This document shows, one piece after another, positions 28,041 through 35,800 of a stretch of DNA of 64,000 nucleotides. Position numbers and translations under genes: made by a program. How positions within the stretch are numbered: position 1 is the stretch's first letter; each line of letters begins with the position of its first letter. Source of the DNA: Rubrivivax sp. A210 (lineage in GTDB: Bacteria; Pseudomonadota; Gammaproteobacteria; Burkholderiales; Burkholderiaceae_C); contig NZ_CAJGBN010000012.1 of assembly GCF_904426505.1 (NCBI RefSeq), positions 372,001 to 436,000 of the forward strand, written 5' to 3'. The notes beneath the pieces were generated by a model. That model saw only the letters and a list, made by a program, of their open reading frames with translations, made no database searches and was not told the origin of the DNA.

Positions 28041-28068
28041 GTGCGGGAGCCTCGGCGACGACGGGTGA

Positions 28069-29865
28069 TCAGAACGTGCGGACCTTGGGCGGGACCGATT
28101 CGACGGTGAGCGGCTTCAGCTGCACCGGCTTGTATTCGAGGCGGTTGCCTTCGGAATACCACAGCGTGTGCTTGAGCCAGACGTCGTCGTTGCGGCCATT
28201 GGGGTACTTCGGCGAGTCGCCGTAGTCGTTGACGGTGTGGGCGCCGCGGCTCTCGTGGCGCGCGGCGGCCGAGATCATCGTGGCCTGGGCCGCCTCGATC
28301 AGGTTGTCGACCTCGAGCGCCTCGATGCGCGCGGTGTTGAAAACCTTGCTCTTGTCCTTGAGGCCGATGTGCTTGACGCGCTCGGCCACCGCCGCGACCT
28401 TCTTGACGCCCTGGTCCATGATGGCCTGGGTGCGGAAGACGCTGGCGTGCTGCTGCATGGTGTTGCGCAGGTCATTGGCCACGTCTTGCGAATACTCGCC
28501 GTCCGTGGCGTTGTCCAGGCGCGCCAGGCGCGACAGCGAGCGGTCGGCGGCGTCGGCCGGCAGCGCGCGGTGGGCGTGGTCGTCCTTCTTGAAGGCATTG
28601 ACGATGTGGTTGCCCGCAGCGCGGCCGAAGACCAGCAGGTCGAGCAGCGAATTGGTGCCGAGGCGGTTGGCGCCATGAACGCTGACACAGGAGCACTCAC
28701 CCACCGCGTAGAGGCCGGGAATGACCTCGTTGGGGTTGCCGTTCTTGGGTGCGACGACCTGGCCGTTGATGTTGGTGGGGATGCCACCCATCTGGTAGTG
28801 AATGGTCGGCACCACCGGAATCGGTTCCTTGGCGATGTCGACGTTGGCGAAGTTGTGACCGATCTCGAACACGCTGGGCAGGCGCTTGAGGATGGTTTCG
28901 ACGCCCAGGTGGGTCATGTCGAGGTTGATGTAGTCCTTGTTGGGACCGCAGCCGCGACCTTCCTTGATCTCCTGGTCCATGCAGCGCGAGACGAAATCGC
29001 GCGGCGCCAGATCCTTCAGCGTGGGCGCATAGCGCTCCATGAAACGCTCGCCATTGGCGTTGCGCAGAATCGCGCCCTCGCCGCGGCAACCCTCGGTCAG
29101 CAACACGCCGGCGTTGTGTACGCCGGTGGGGTGGAACTGCCAGAACTCCATGTCTTCGAGCGGGATGCCGGCGCGTGCCGCCATGCCAAGGCCGTCGCCG
29201 GTGTTGATGAAGGCATTGGTGCTGGCGGCGAAGATGCGGCCGGCGCCGCCGGTGGCCAGCAACGTGGTCTTGGCCTCGAGGATGTGGACCTCGCCGGTCT
29301 CCATCTCGATGGCGGTGACGCCGACGACGCTGCCTTCGGCGTCGCGGATGAGGTCGAGCGCCATCCACTCAACGAAGAAGTTGGTGCGCGCCTTCACGTT
29401 CTGCTGGTAAAGCGTGTGCAGCATGGCGTGGCCGGTGCGGTCGGCCGCGGCACAGGCGCGCTGCACCGGCTTCTCGCCGTAGTTGGCGGTATGGCCGCCG
29501 AAGGGGCGCTGGTAGATGGTGCCGTCCGGGTTGCGGTCGAAGGGCATGCCGAAGTGCTCGAGCTCGTACACCACCTTGGGTGCTTCGCGGCACATGAACT
29601 CGATGGCGTCCTGATCGCCGAGCCAGTCGGAGCCCTTGACGGTGTCGTAGAAGTGGTAGTGCCAGTTGTCCTCGGCCATGTTGCCCAGGCTGGCGCCGAT
29701 GCCGCCCTGGGCCGCCACCGTGTGCGAGCGCGTCGGGAAGACCTTGGACAGCACCGCGACGTTGAGGCCGGCCAGCGCCAGTTGCAACGAGGCACGCATG
29801 CCGGAACCGCCGGCGCCGACGATGACGACGTCGAACTTGCGCCGCGGAAGAGAACCGATAGCCAT
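28069..29865 (-). CDS. sdhA: succinate dehydrogenase flavoprotein subunit
   Basis: Oxidises succinate to fumarate using covalently bound FAD. The product is 598 residues from the ATG at 29865 (MAIGSLPRRKFDVVIVGAGG). His48 in TRSHTVAAQGG is the predicted covalent flavin attachment residue. Substrate-site motifs include QFHPTGVHNAGVL, GEGAILRN and RLGTNSLLDLLVFGR. The membrane partners SdhC and SdhD are immediately upstream, and the assembly factor SdhE is two genes downstream. Confidence 0.97.
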   Translation of the reverse strand: MAIGSLPRRKFDVVIVGAGGSGMRASLQLALAGLNVAVLSKVFPTRSHTVAAQGGIGASLGNMAEDNWHYHFYDTVKGSDWLGDQDAIEFMCREAPKVVYELEHFGMPFDRNPDGTIYQRPFGGHTANYGEKPVQRACAAADRTGHAMLHTLYQQNVKARTNFFVEWMALDLIRDAEGSVVGVTAIEMETGEVHILEAKTTLLATGGAGRIFAASTNAFINTGDGLGMAARAGIPLEDMEFWQFHPTGVHNAGVLLTEGCRGEGAILRNANGERFMERYAPTLKDLAPRDFVSRCMDQEIKEGRGCGPNKDYINLDMTHLGVETILKRLPSVFEIGHNFANVDIAKEPIPVVPTIHYQMGGIPTNINGQVVAPKNGNPNEVIPGLYAVGECSCVSVHGANRLGTNSLLDLLVFGRAAGNHIVNAFKKDDHAHRALPADAADRSLSRLARLDNATDGEYSQDVANDLRNTMQQHASVFRTQAIMDQGVKKVAAVAERVKHIGLKDKSKVFNTARIEALEVDNLIEAAQATMISAAARHESRGAHTVNDYGDSPKYPNGRNDDVWLKHTLWYSEGNRLEYKPVQLKPLTVESVPPKVRTF

Positions 29866-29894
29866 GAGTGAATTCCTTGCGAGCGAGCGCGCGT

Positions 29895-30257
29895 TTACAG
29901 ACGCCACAGCACCTGGATCGCCCAGCCGATGCAGCCGACGAGCCAGACGATGGAGGCCACTTGCAGCACCAGGCGGAGGGCCGCCGGCTTGACGTAATCC
30001 ATCCAGATGTCGCGCACCCCGACCCAGGCATGCCAGCCAAGTGCGATGAAGACGACGAAGGTCAGCACCTTCATCCACTGTGCCGAGAAGATGGCGGCCC
30101 AGCGGTCGTAGCCGAGCGGCCCGCCGAAGAGCAACTGAGCCAGCAGCACCACCGTGAACAGCGCCATCAGCACCGCGGTGACGCGCTGGCTGAGCCAGTC
30201 GCGCATGCCGTAATGGGCGCCGACGACGACGCGCTTGGAACCGTAGTTGACCGTCAT
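29895..30257 (-). CDS. sdhD: succinate dehydrogenase membrane anchor subunit
   Basis: Small membrane subunit that with SdhC binds heme b and ubiquinone. The product is 120 residues from the ATG at 30257 (MTVNYGSKRVVVGAHYGMRDW). Three hydrophobic helices are evident: LMALFTVVLLAQLLF, FVVFIALGWHAWVGV and VLQVASIVWLVGCIGWAI. The heme-ligand region HAWVGVRDIWMDYV is typical. It lies 10 bases after sdhC and 29 bases before sdhA. Confidence 0.94.
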   Translation of the reverse strand: MTVNYGSKRVVVGAHYGMRDWLSQRVTAVLMALFTVVLLAQLLFGGPLGYDRWAAIFSAQWMKVLTFVVFIALGWHAWVGVRDIWMDYVKPAALRLVLQVASIVWLVGCIGWAIQVLWRL

Positions 30258-30267
30258 GGGGCTAGCC

Positions 30268-30690
30268 TCAGTACAGACCGAAGAGCTTGGCGCCGAGCGC
30301 CAGCGTGAGAACCGCGCTGGACGCCAGCGTGAACAGCGCCGACTGGTGGCCCTGCTCCTTGCTGACGCTGTGCGTGGCATCCATCCAGAGGTGGCGCACA
30401 CCGGCGATGAAGTGGTGCAGGTAGCCCCAGATCAGGCCCAGCACCGCCAGCTTGACGAGGCCGCCGGGCACGAAGCCTATGCCCGCGGTGAAGGCCGCCG
30501 CGAAGCGCTCGAAGGAGATCTCCGAGGTGACGCTGGTGTCGAACATCCAGATGATGAACGGCAGCAACACGAACATGATCACGCCACTGACGCGGTGCAG
30601 GATGGACACCACGCCGGCGGGGGGCAGCCGGTACTGGGTGGCGTCGGCCAGCCGCATCGTGCCGGGTCTTTGCTTCTTGATTTCGGGCAT
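30268..30690 (-). CDS. sdhC: succinate dehydrogenase cytochrome b556 subunit
   Basis: Membrane subunit contributing a heme b ligand and part of the quinone site. The product is 140 residues with three helices. Motifs include PAGVVSILHRVSGVIMFVLL near residue 30 and GYLHHFIAGVRHLWMD, whose histidine is the expected heme ligand. It is the first gene of the sdh operon. The 101-base gap upstream, after the GntR regulator, should hold the sdh promoter. Confidence 0.94.
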   Translation of the reverse strand: MPEIKKQRPGTMRLADATQYRLPPAGVVSILHRVSGVIMFVLLPFIIWMFDTSVTSEISFERFAAAFTAGIGFVPGGLVKLAVLGLIWGYLHHFIAGVRHLWMDATHSVSKEQGHQSALFTLASSAVLTLALGAKLFGLY

Positions 30691-30791
30691 CGTCTCGCTC
30701 TCGGAACCGGGTGTAACCCAGTGAGTTTATTGCAACGCAACAGGCTTACGCGGAACTGGTGGGCGCGCACTCCGTCACCGGCCGGCCCGCC

Positions 30792-31595
30792 TCAGCTCAG
30801 CACATTGCGGTAGTGGTGGGCCGCCGTGTGGTAAAGGCCGCGCCGCAGTTCGACAGGCCGCTCGCCATAGGTGTGGGTGAGGCGCTCCACCGACAGCAGC
30901 GGCGCGCCCGGCGCCACCTCAAGCAGCGCGGCCTCTTCGGCGCTGGCCGCGACGGCACGTATCTTCTCTTCGGCGCCTATGGTCTGCACCGCGAACTCGG
31001 CTTCGAAGAGGCGATAGAGCGGCCCCCGCCATGCCGCCAGGCGCTCGGCGGTGAGGCCCTTGAACAGCGTGCCGGGCAGCCAGAGGTCGTCCAGCACCAC
31101 CGGGCGCGGCGCTGCTGCCGCCTCGGCCGGCGCCAGCAGCAGGCGGCGCACCTGCACCGCGGGCTCGCCGGCCTTGAGGTCGAGCAGCCGCGCCACCTCG
31201 GCCGGCGCGCGCATGCGGCGGCAGTCAAGCAGACGGCGCTGCAGCGGCGTGGCGCTGCCGTCGTCGGGCTGCAGGCGCAGGAATCGGTACTGCGTGGCCT
31301 GCTCGGCATGGCTGGCGACGAAAGTGCCCTTGCCCTGGCGCCGCACCAGCAGGTTGTCGGTGGCCATCTCGTCGATGGCCTTGCGCACCGTGCCCTGGCT
31401 GACGCGGAATCGCGCCGCCAGCACGAGCTCGCTGGGAATCGCCTGGCCGGGCAGCCACTCGCCCTCCTGGAGTCCGCGCACCAGCAAAGCCTTGATCTGG
31501 CGGTACAGCGGGCTGAACGACGGCGTGGCCTCGACAGCCGTGCCGGCACCCGCCTCGGTGGCGGGCAGGTCGGAGAGGGTGGCGCTGGCGGACAT
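30792..31595 (-). CDS. GntR-family transcriptional regulator, HutC/UTRA subfamily
   Basis: A 267-residue regulator. A winged helix-turn-helix lies at about 27-95 (SELVLAARFRVSQGTVRKAI, RRQGKGTFVA), and a UTRA effector-binding domain at about 110-260 (VQVRRLLLAPAEA, and the closing ERPVELRRGLYHT). The N-terminus before residue 25 is disordered. It is transcribed toward sdhC and divergently from mdh, and a 16-base perfect palindrome lies between it and mdh. It is therefore a good candidate regulator of these TCA-cycle genes, presumably sensing a dicarboxylate; the effector is not visible from sequence. Confidence 0.88.
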   Translation of the reverse strand: MSASATLSDLPATEAGAGTAVEATPSFSPLYRQIKALLVRGLQEGEWLPGQAIPSELVLAARFRVSQGTVRKAIDEMATDNLLVRRQGKGTFVASHAEQATQYRFLRLQPDDGSATPLQRRLLDCRRMRAPAEVARLLDLKAGEPAVQVRRLLLAPAEAAAAPRPVVLDDLWLPGTLFKGLTAERLAAWRGPLYRLFEAEFAVQTIGAEEKIRAVAASAEEAALLEVAPGAPLLSVERLTHTYGERPVELRRGLYHTAAHHYRNVLS

Positions 31596-31640
31596 GCGCC
31601 CATTCCACCACGGCCGCGCCCGCCGCGTCCATAGCTGCGC

Positions 31641-31656
31641 TGTCTTATATAAGACA
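31641..31656. promoter_or_regulatory. 16-base perfect palindrome, operator candidate for the UTRA GntR regulator
   Basis: TGTCTTATATAAGACA reads identically on both strands. It lies 46 bases upstream of the regulator start and 105 bases upstream of mdh, and its TTATAT centre could overlap -10 elements of either promoter. Palindromes of this size and spacing are typical GntR operators. I found no second copy upstream of sdhC. Confidence 0.7.
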
Positions 31657-31761
31657 AAAGAGCAATCGCCGAGACCCGGCGCTGTCAGGCTGGCGCCAAG
31701 AAGCTGCCGCTAAACTGCCCGTTGCCGTTCCCGCACCACCCCCATACCCAGGAGATCGTCC

Positions 31762-32748
31762 ATGAGCAAGAAGCCCGTTCGCGTGGCCGTTACCGGCGCC
31801 GCCGGCCAGATCGGATATGCCCTGCTGTTCCGCATCGCCAGTGGCGAAATGCTCGGCAAGGACCAGCCGGTGATCCTGCAGTTGCTGGAAGTGCCGGTCG
31901 AAGGCCCGCAGAAGGCGCTGCAAGGCGTGATGATGGAACTGGAAGACTGCGCCTTCCCGCTGCTGGCCGGCATGGAAGCCCACAGCGACCCGGTCCAGGC
32001 CTTCAAGGGCACGGACTACGCCCTGCTCGTCGGCGCCCGCCCGCGCGGCCCCGGCATGGAGCGCGCCGACCTGCTGGCCGCCAACGCCCAGATCTTCACC
32101 GCCCAAGGCAAGGCCCTGAATGCCAGCGCCAGCCGCGACGTCAAGGTGCTGGTGGTCGGCAACCCGGCCAACACCAATGCCTATATCGCGATGAAGAGCG
32201 CGCCCGACCTCAAGCGCGAGAACTTCACCGCCATGCTGCGCCTGGACCACAACCGCGCCGCCAGCCAGATCGCGGCCAAGACCGGCAAGCCGGTGTCGTC
32301 CATCAAGAAGCTGGCCGTCTGGGGCAACCACTCGCCCACGATGTACGCCGACTACCGCTTCGCCACCATCGATGGCGCCGGCGTGAAGGACATGATCAAC
32401 GACCAGGTCTGGAACAAGGACACCTTCCTGCCCACCGTGGGCAAGCGCGGCGCCGCCATCATCGCGGCGCGTGGCGTGTCGTCGGCGGCCAGCGCCGCCA
32501 ACGCCGCCATCGATCACATGCACGACTGGGCCCTGGGCACCGGCGGCGAGTGGGTCACGATGGGCGTGCCCAGCAACGGCGAGTACGGCATCCCCAAGGA
32601 CGTGATGTTCGGCTACCCGGTCACCTGCGAAGGCGGCAAGTACAAGATCGTCGAGGGCCTGCCCATCGACGAGTTCAGCCAAAGCTGCATCGACAAGACC
32701 CTCGCCGAACTCACCGGCGAGCAGGACGGCGTCAAGCACCTGCTGTGA
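31762..32748 (+). CDS. mdh: malate dehydrogenase
   Basis: NAD-dependent oxidation of malate to oxaloacetate. The product is 328 residues, the length of the dimeric, cytosolic-type bacterial enzyme. The nucleotide-binding motif is [18 protein letters not shown]. The mobile-loop arginines are in [18 protein letters not shown]/substrate contacts in [10 protein letters not shown] and LDHNRA, and the catalytic histidine in WGNHSPTMY. The ATG follows a CAGGAGAT ribosome-binding site. It is divergent from the GntR regulator and is followed four bases later by a CitE-like gene. Confidence 0.97.
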   Translation: MSKKPVRVAVTGAAGQIGYALLFRIASGEMLGKDQPVILQLLEVPVEGPQKALQGVMMELEDCAFPLLAGMEAHSDPVQAFKGTDYALLVGARPRGPGMERADLLAANAQIFTAQGKALNASASRDVKVLVVGNPANTNAYIAMKSAPDLKRENFTAMLRLDHNRAASQIAAKTGKPVSSIKKLAVWGNHSPTMYADYRFATIDGAGVKDMINDQVWNKDTFLPTVGKRGAAIIAARGVSSAASAANAAIDHMHDWALGTGGEWVTMGVPSNGEYGIPKDVMFGYPVTCEGGKYKIVEGLPIDEFSQSCIDKTLAELTGEQDGVKHLL

Positions 32749-32752
32749 TCCT

Positions 32753-33724
32753 GTGACCACCTCGCCGCGCAGCGTGCTCTTCGGCGCCGGCGAGGCGCCG
32801 CCGGCCTTGCCGGTGTGCGACCACTATGCCGGCGTCGAGCCGCGCATGACCAAGAGCCTGCAGCTGCAGGCCGAGCTGGGGCCCGTCTTCGATGTCACGC
32901 TGGACAACGAGGACGGCGCGCCGGTGGGCGGCGAGATCGAGCAGGCCCACCTCATCGTTTCGCTGCTGAACGGGCCGGACAACCGCTTCGGCCGCGTCGG
33001 CGTGCGCCTGCTGCCGGTGGAACATCCGCGCTTCGGCGACGTGGCCGCCATCGTGCTCAAGAGCCCGCGCGTCCCAGCCTACCTGATGCTGCCCAAGCCC
33101 GAGGGCCTGCCCGACGTGGAACGCGCGGCCCTGGCCATCGATCAGATGGGCGGCGGCGCCATCCCGCTGCACGCCCTGGTCGAGACCCACGGCGCACTGC
33201 GCGAGGTGGCGGCCATCGCGGCCCACCCGCGCCTCGAATCACTGTCCTTCGGGCTGATGGACTTCGTCTCGGCCCACCGCGGCGCCATCCCGCAGTCGGC
33301 GATGGGCGCGCTTGGGCAGTTCGAGCATCCGCTGGTGCTGCGCGCCAAGCTCGAGATCGCCGCCGCCTGCCATGCCTGGGCGAAGACGCCGTCGCACTGC
33401 GTTGTGACCGAGTTCAAGGACGTGCAGGCACTGCAGGCCAGCGCCGAGCAGGCCTGCCGACGCCTGGGCTATACGCGCATGTGGAGCATCCACCCGGCGC
33501 AGATCCGCCCCATCGTCGCCGCCTTCTCGCCCAGCGCGGCCGAGATCGAGCAGGCGCTCGAGATCATCGTCGCCGCCCAGGCGGCGCAGTGGGCGCCCAT
33601 CCAGCACCGCCACACCTTGCATGACCGCGCCAGCTACCGCTATTTCTGGCACGTCGTCGAGCGCGCGCAGCGCACCGCCCCCGACAGCCTGCCGGCCGAC
33701 CTGCGCGCCGCCTGGTTCGGCTGA
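32753..33724 (+). CDS. CitE-like / HpcH-HpaI family aldolase-lyase
   Basis: A 323-residue protein with the HpcH/HpaI TIM-barrel fold, related to citrate lyase beta and malyl-CoA/citramalyl-CoA lyases. Visible motifs are [10 protein letters not shown] (equivalent of the DLEDAV metal/CoA region), [22 protein letters not shown] with the metal-binding glutamate, and [11 protein letters not shown] with the aspartate. The C-terminal [12 protein letters not shown] is also family-like. No citrate lyase alpha or gamma subunits are present, so it is a stand-alone lyase or thioesterase acting on a CoA ester. It starts with GTG four bases after mdh, indicating co-expression. Confidence 0.8.
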   Translation: MTTSPRSVLFGAGEAPPALPVCDHYAGVEPRMTKSLQLQAELGPVFDVTLDNEDGAPVGGEIEQAHLIVSLLNGPDNRFGRVGVRLLPVEHPRFGDVAAIVLKSPRVPAYLMLPKPEGLPDVERAALAIDQMGGGAIPLHALVETHGALREVAAIAAHPRLESLSFGLMDFVSAHRGAIPQSAMGALGQFEHPLVLRAKLEIAAACHAWAKTPSHCVVTEFKDVQALQASAEQACRRLGYTRMWSIHPAQIRPIVAAFSPSAAEIEQALEIIVAAQAAQWAPIQHRHTLHDRASYRYFWHVVERAQRTAPDSLPADLRAAWFG

Positions 33725-33857
33725 AGCGCCAACTGTTCACGCTGGCGCCTGCGTCAGGGCGGCGCGGTTTGCGCCTGGTTGCACTCGCCTACGCCTGCAC
33801 ACCCCGGGGTTTCGAACAATGGCGTCATCGTCAGCCCCCGAAGATCAGGATCACGCC

Positions 33858-34241
33858 ATGCGCCGCACTTCCATCGCCCTCGCCTTCATCGCCACCCTGG
33901 CTGCCCTGCCGGCCCTGGCCGCCGATCCGCAACTCAGCGCTGCCCAGCTTGAAGCCGCCGAACGCGTCTTCACCGGCACCGCCGCCTGCGAGCTGAACAA
34001 CTCGGTCAAGCTGGCGCCCATCGAAGGCAAGCCGGGCCACTTCAAGCTCGAGCACAAGAAGGTCAGCTACACCATGGTGTCGCAGGAAACCAGCACCGGC
34101 GCCGTGCGGCTGGAAGACGCCAAGTCGGGCATGGTCTGGCTGCAGATCCCGAGCAAGTCGATGCTGATGAACGCCAAGCGCGGCCAACGCGTCGCCGATG
34201 CCTGCCTGATGGACCCGCAGCGCGAGGTTGCTTCGCGCTGA
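33858..34241 (+). CDS. conserved small periplasmic protein of unknown function
   Basis: A 127-residue protein that I do not recognise. The ATG at 33858 opens a clear signal peptide (MRRTSIALAFIATLAALPALA, cleavage near residue 21). The mature part of about 105 residues has two cysteines, Cys44 and Cys116, that could form a disulfide. It looks like a compact beta-rich domain (GHFKLEHKKVSYTMV, TGAVRLEDAKSGMVWLQI). It lies after the CitE-like gene with a 133-base gap and is convergent with sbcB. Homologues often lie near TCA-cycle genes in related bacteria; that is my recollection and was not checked. Confidence 0.75.
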   Translation: MRRTSIALAFIATLAALPALAADPQLSAAQLEAAERVFTGTAACELNNSVKLAPIEGKPGHFKLEHKKVSYTMVSQETSTGAVRLEDAKSGMVWLQIPSKSMLMNAKRGQRVADACLMDPQREVASR

Positions 34242-34249
34242 CAGGCCCC

Positions 34250-34266
34250 GGCGCCTTCAGGGCGCC
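34250..34266. terminator. hairpin between convergent genes
   Basis: GGCGCC (34250-34255) pairs with GGCGCC (34261-34266) around a five-base loop, in the 26-base gap between the convergent stops of the small periplasmic protein and sbcB. It could terminate both directions. No T tract is present. Confidence 0.45.
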
Positions 34267-34267
34267 A

Positions 34268-35710
34268 TCATGAAGCCTCGGGCGCGATGCCCTCGGCGTA
34301 GTCGTAAAGCGCCTCCAGCAGGGCCTGGCCGCGCTCGTCGGCGGTTTCGGCCAGCGCATCAATGCGCTCGAAGAAGGCCGCCAGCGTCGTTGCCCCACCG
34401 GCGCCGCCATGCAGGCGCTCGGTGCAATGCTGCTGCCAGCGCTGGCGATCGGCCTCGTCCAGCAGTTCATTGAAGTTGCGCGCACGGTAGCGGAACAGCA
34501 GTTCCTCCAGCCGCCCGTCGTGAAAAGCCGGCCGCCTGGCCACCAGCTGATCCGGCGCCAGTTCGCGCAGGCGCTGCAGCGTGCGACGGTCCTCGTTGCC
34601 GACGAAGCCGCCGTAGAGATCCTCGTCGACATCCGGCGTGCCTGCTTCGGCCTCGCGCGCATAGACGGCGGGCCACAGCGGCTGCATTACCCGCGCCACA
34701 GCGGCGGCGCCGGTGGCATGGCGCTGGGCCGCGGCCAGATCGATCTGCCAGCGCTCGGCGGCCGCACCCAGGGTGCGCAGATTGCCGATCACGATGGGCG
34801 ACTTGTTGATGTGGATGGTCTTGATGGGCAGGCGCTGCTCGCCCTCGGGCAGCTCGGCCTGGCGCGTGAAGATGCGCCGCCGCAGCGTGGCCGCATCCAG
34901 CCCCGCCAGTTCAGCCGGGTCGTGCGCCAGATCCCAGACGATGAGCTCGTTCTTGTTCACCGGATGCGGCGCCAGCGGCCACACCACGGCCAGGCAGCCG
35001 CGCTCCACCGGGTACATGCCCGACAGATGCAGGAAGGGGCGGGCCACGCCGATCTCGGCCATCACCGCGTCCTTGCGGCGCAGGCCCAGGCAGAAATCCC
35101 ACAGCCGCGGCTGGCGTGACTTGATCAGGCGCGCCAGCGCCAGCGTCGCGCGCACGTCCGACAGCGCGTCGTGCGCCGCCTCGTGAGCCAGGCCGTTGGC
35201 GGCCGTCAGCTGCTCGAGCCTGAACGACGGCCGGCCGGCCATCTCGCCCGCCTCGTGCCGCGGCCAGGCGATGCCCTCGGGCCGCAGCGACCAGGTGCAG
35301 CGCACCACATCGAGCAAGTCCCAGCGCCCGCAGCCGTTCTGCCATTCGCGCGCATAGGGGTCGATGAGGTTGCGCCAGAAGAGAAAGCGTGTGACTTCGT
35401 CGTCGAAGCGGATGCTGTTGTAGCCGACGCCGATGGTGCCGTCCTGCCCCAGCGCCTGCTCCACCGCGGCGGCGAAGGCGTGCTCGGGCAGGCCCTGCTG
35501 CAGCGCGTGCTGGGGCAGGATGCCGGTGAGCAGCACGCTTTCGGGGTCGGGCAGGAAATCGGGCACCGGGCGGCAGTGGATCATCAACGGCTCGCCCACC
35601 TCGTTGAGGTCCATGTCGGTGCGCACGCCGGCAAACTGCGCCGGACGGTCGCGCCGCGGCACGCGGCCAAAGGTCTCGTAGTCGTGCCAGAAGAAGGTGG
35701 TTTCAGCCAT
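34268..35710 (-). CDS. sbcB: exodeoxyribonuclease I
   Basis: 3'-5' single-strand DNA exonuclease acting in recombination and mismatch repair. The product is 480 residues from the ATG at 35710 (MAETTFFWHDYETFG). The DEDDh exonuclease site begins with the Asp/Glu of HDYETFG, continues with GVGYNSIRFDDEV and ends with HDALSDVRATLALA. The SH3-like and helical C-terminal domains of ExoI follow, with HINKSPIVI as a marker. A slightly longer frame adds only MRW and is less likely. E. coli ExoI is 475 residues. Confidence 0.93.
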   Translation of the reverse strand: MAETTFFWHDYETFGRVPRRDRPAQFAGVRTDMDLNEVGEPLMIHCRPVPDFLPDPESVLLTGILPQHALQQGLPEHAFAAAVEQALGQDGTIGVGYNSIRFDDEVTRFLFWRNLIDPYAREWQNGCGRWDLLDVVRCTWSLRPEGIAWPRHEAGEMAGRPSFRLEQLTAANGLAHEAAHDALSDVRATLALARLIKSRQPRLWDFCLGLRRKDAVMAEIGVARPFLHLSGMYPVERGCLAVVWPLAPHPVNKNELIVWDLAHDPAELAGLDAATLRRRIFTRQAELPEGEQRLPIKTIHINKSPIVIGNLRTLGAAAERWQIDLAAAQRHATGAAAVARVMQPLWPAVYAREAEAGTPDVDEDLYGGFVGNEDRRTLQRLRELAPDQLVARRPAFHDGRLEELLFRYRARNFNELLDEADRQRWQQHCTERLHGGAGGATTLAAFFERIDALAETADERGQALLEALYDYAEGIAPEAS

Positions 35711-35800
35711 CCACCGCACGATAGCGCAGCCCTCGTCAGGCGGATGCGGGGGCGGCGCGGGTATCGTCTCCCTCCCCTGTCATCTTCCTGTCGCCGCCCC

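Noticed and set aside
35171..35800. N-terminal extension of the M13 peptidase frame by 210 codons
   Set aside because: It overlaps sbcB on the other strand and lacks family sequence; the ATG at 35801 directly precedes a signal peptide.
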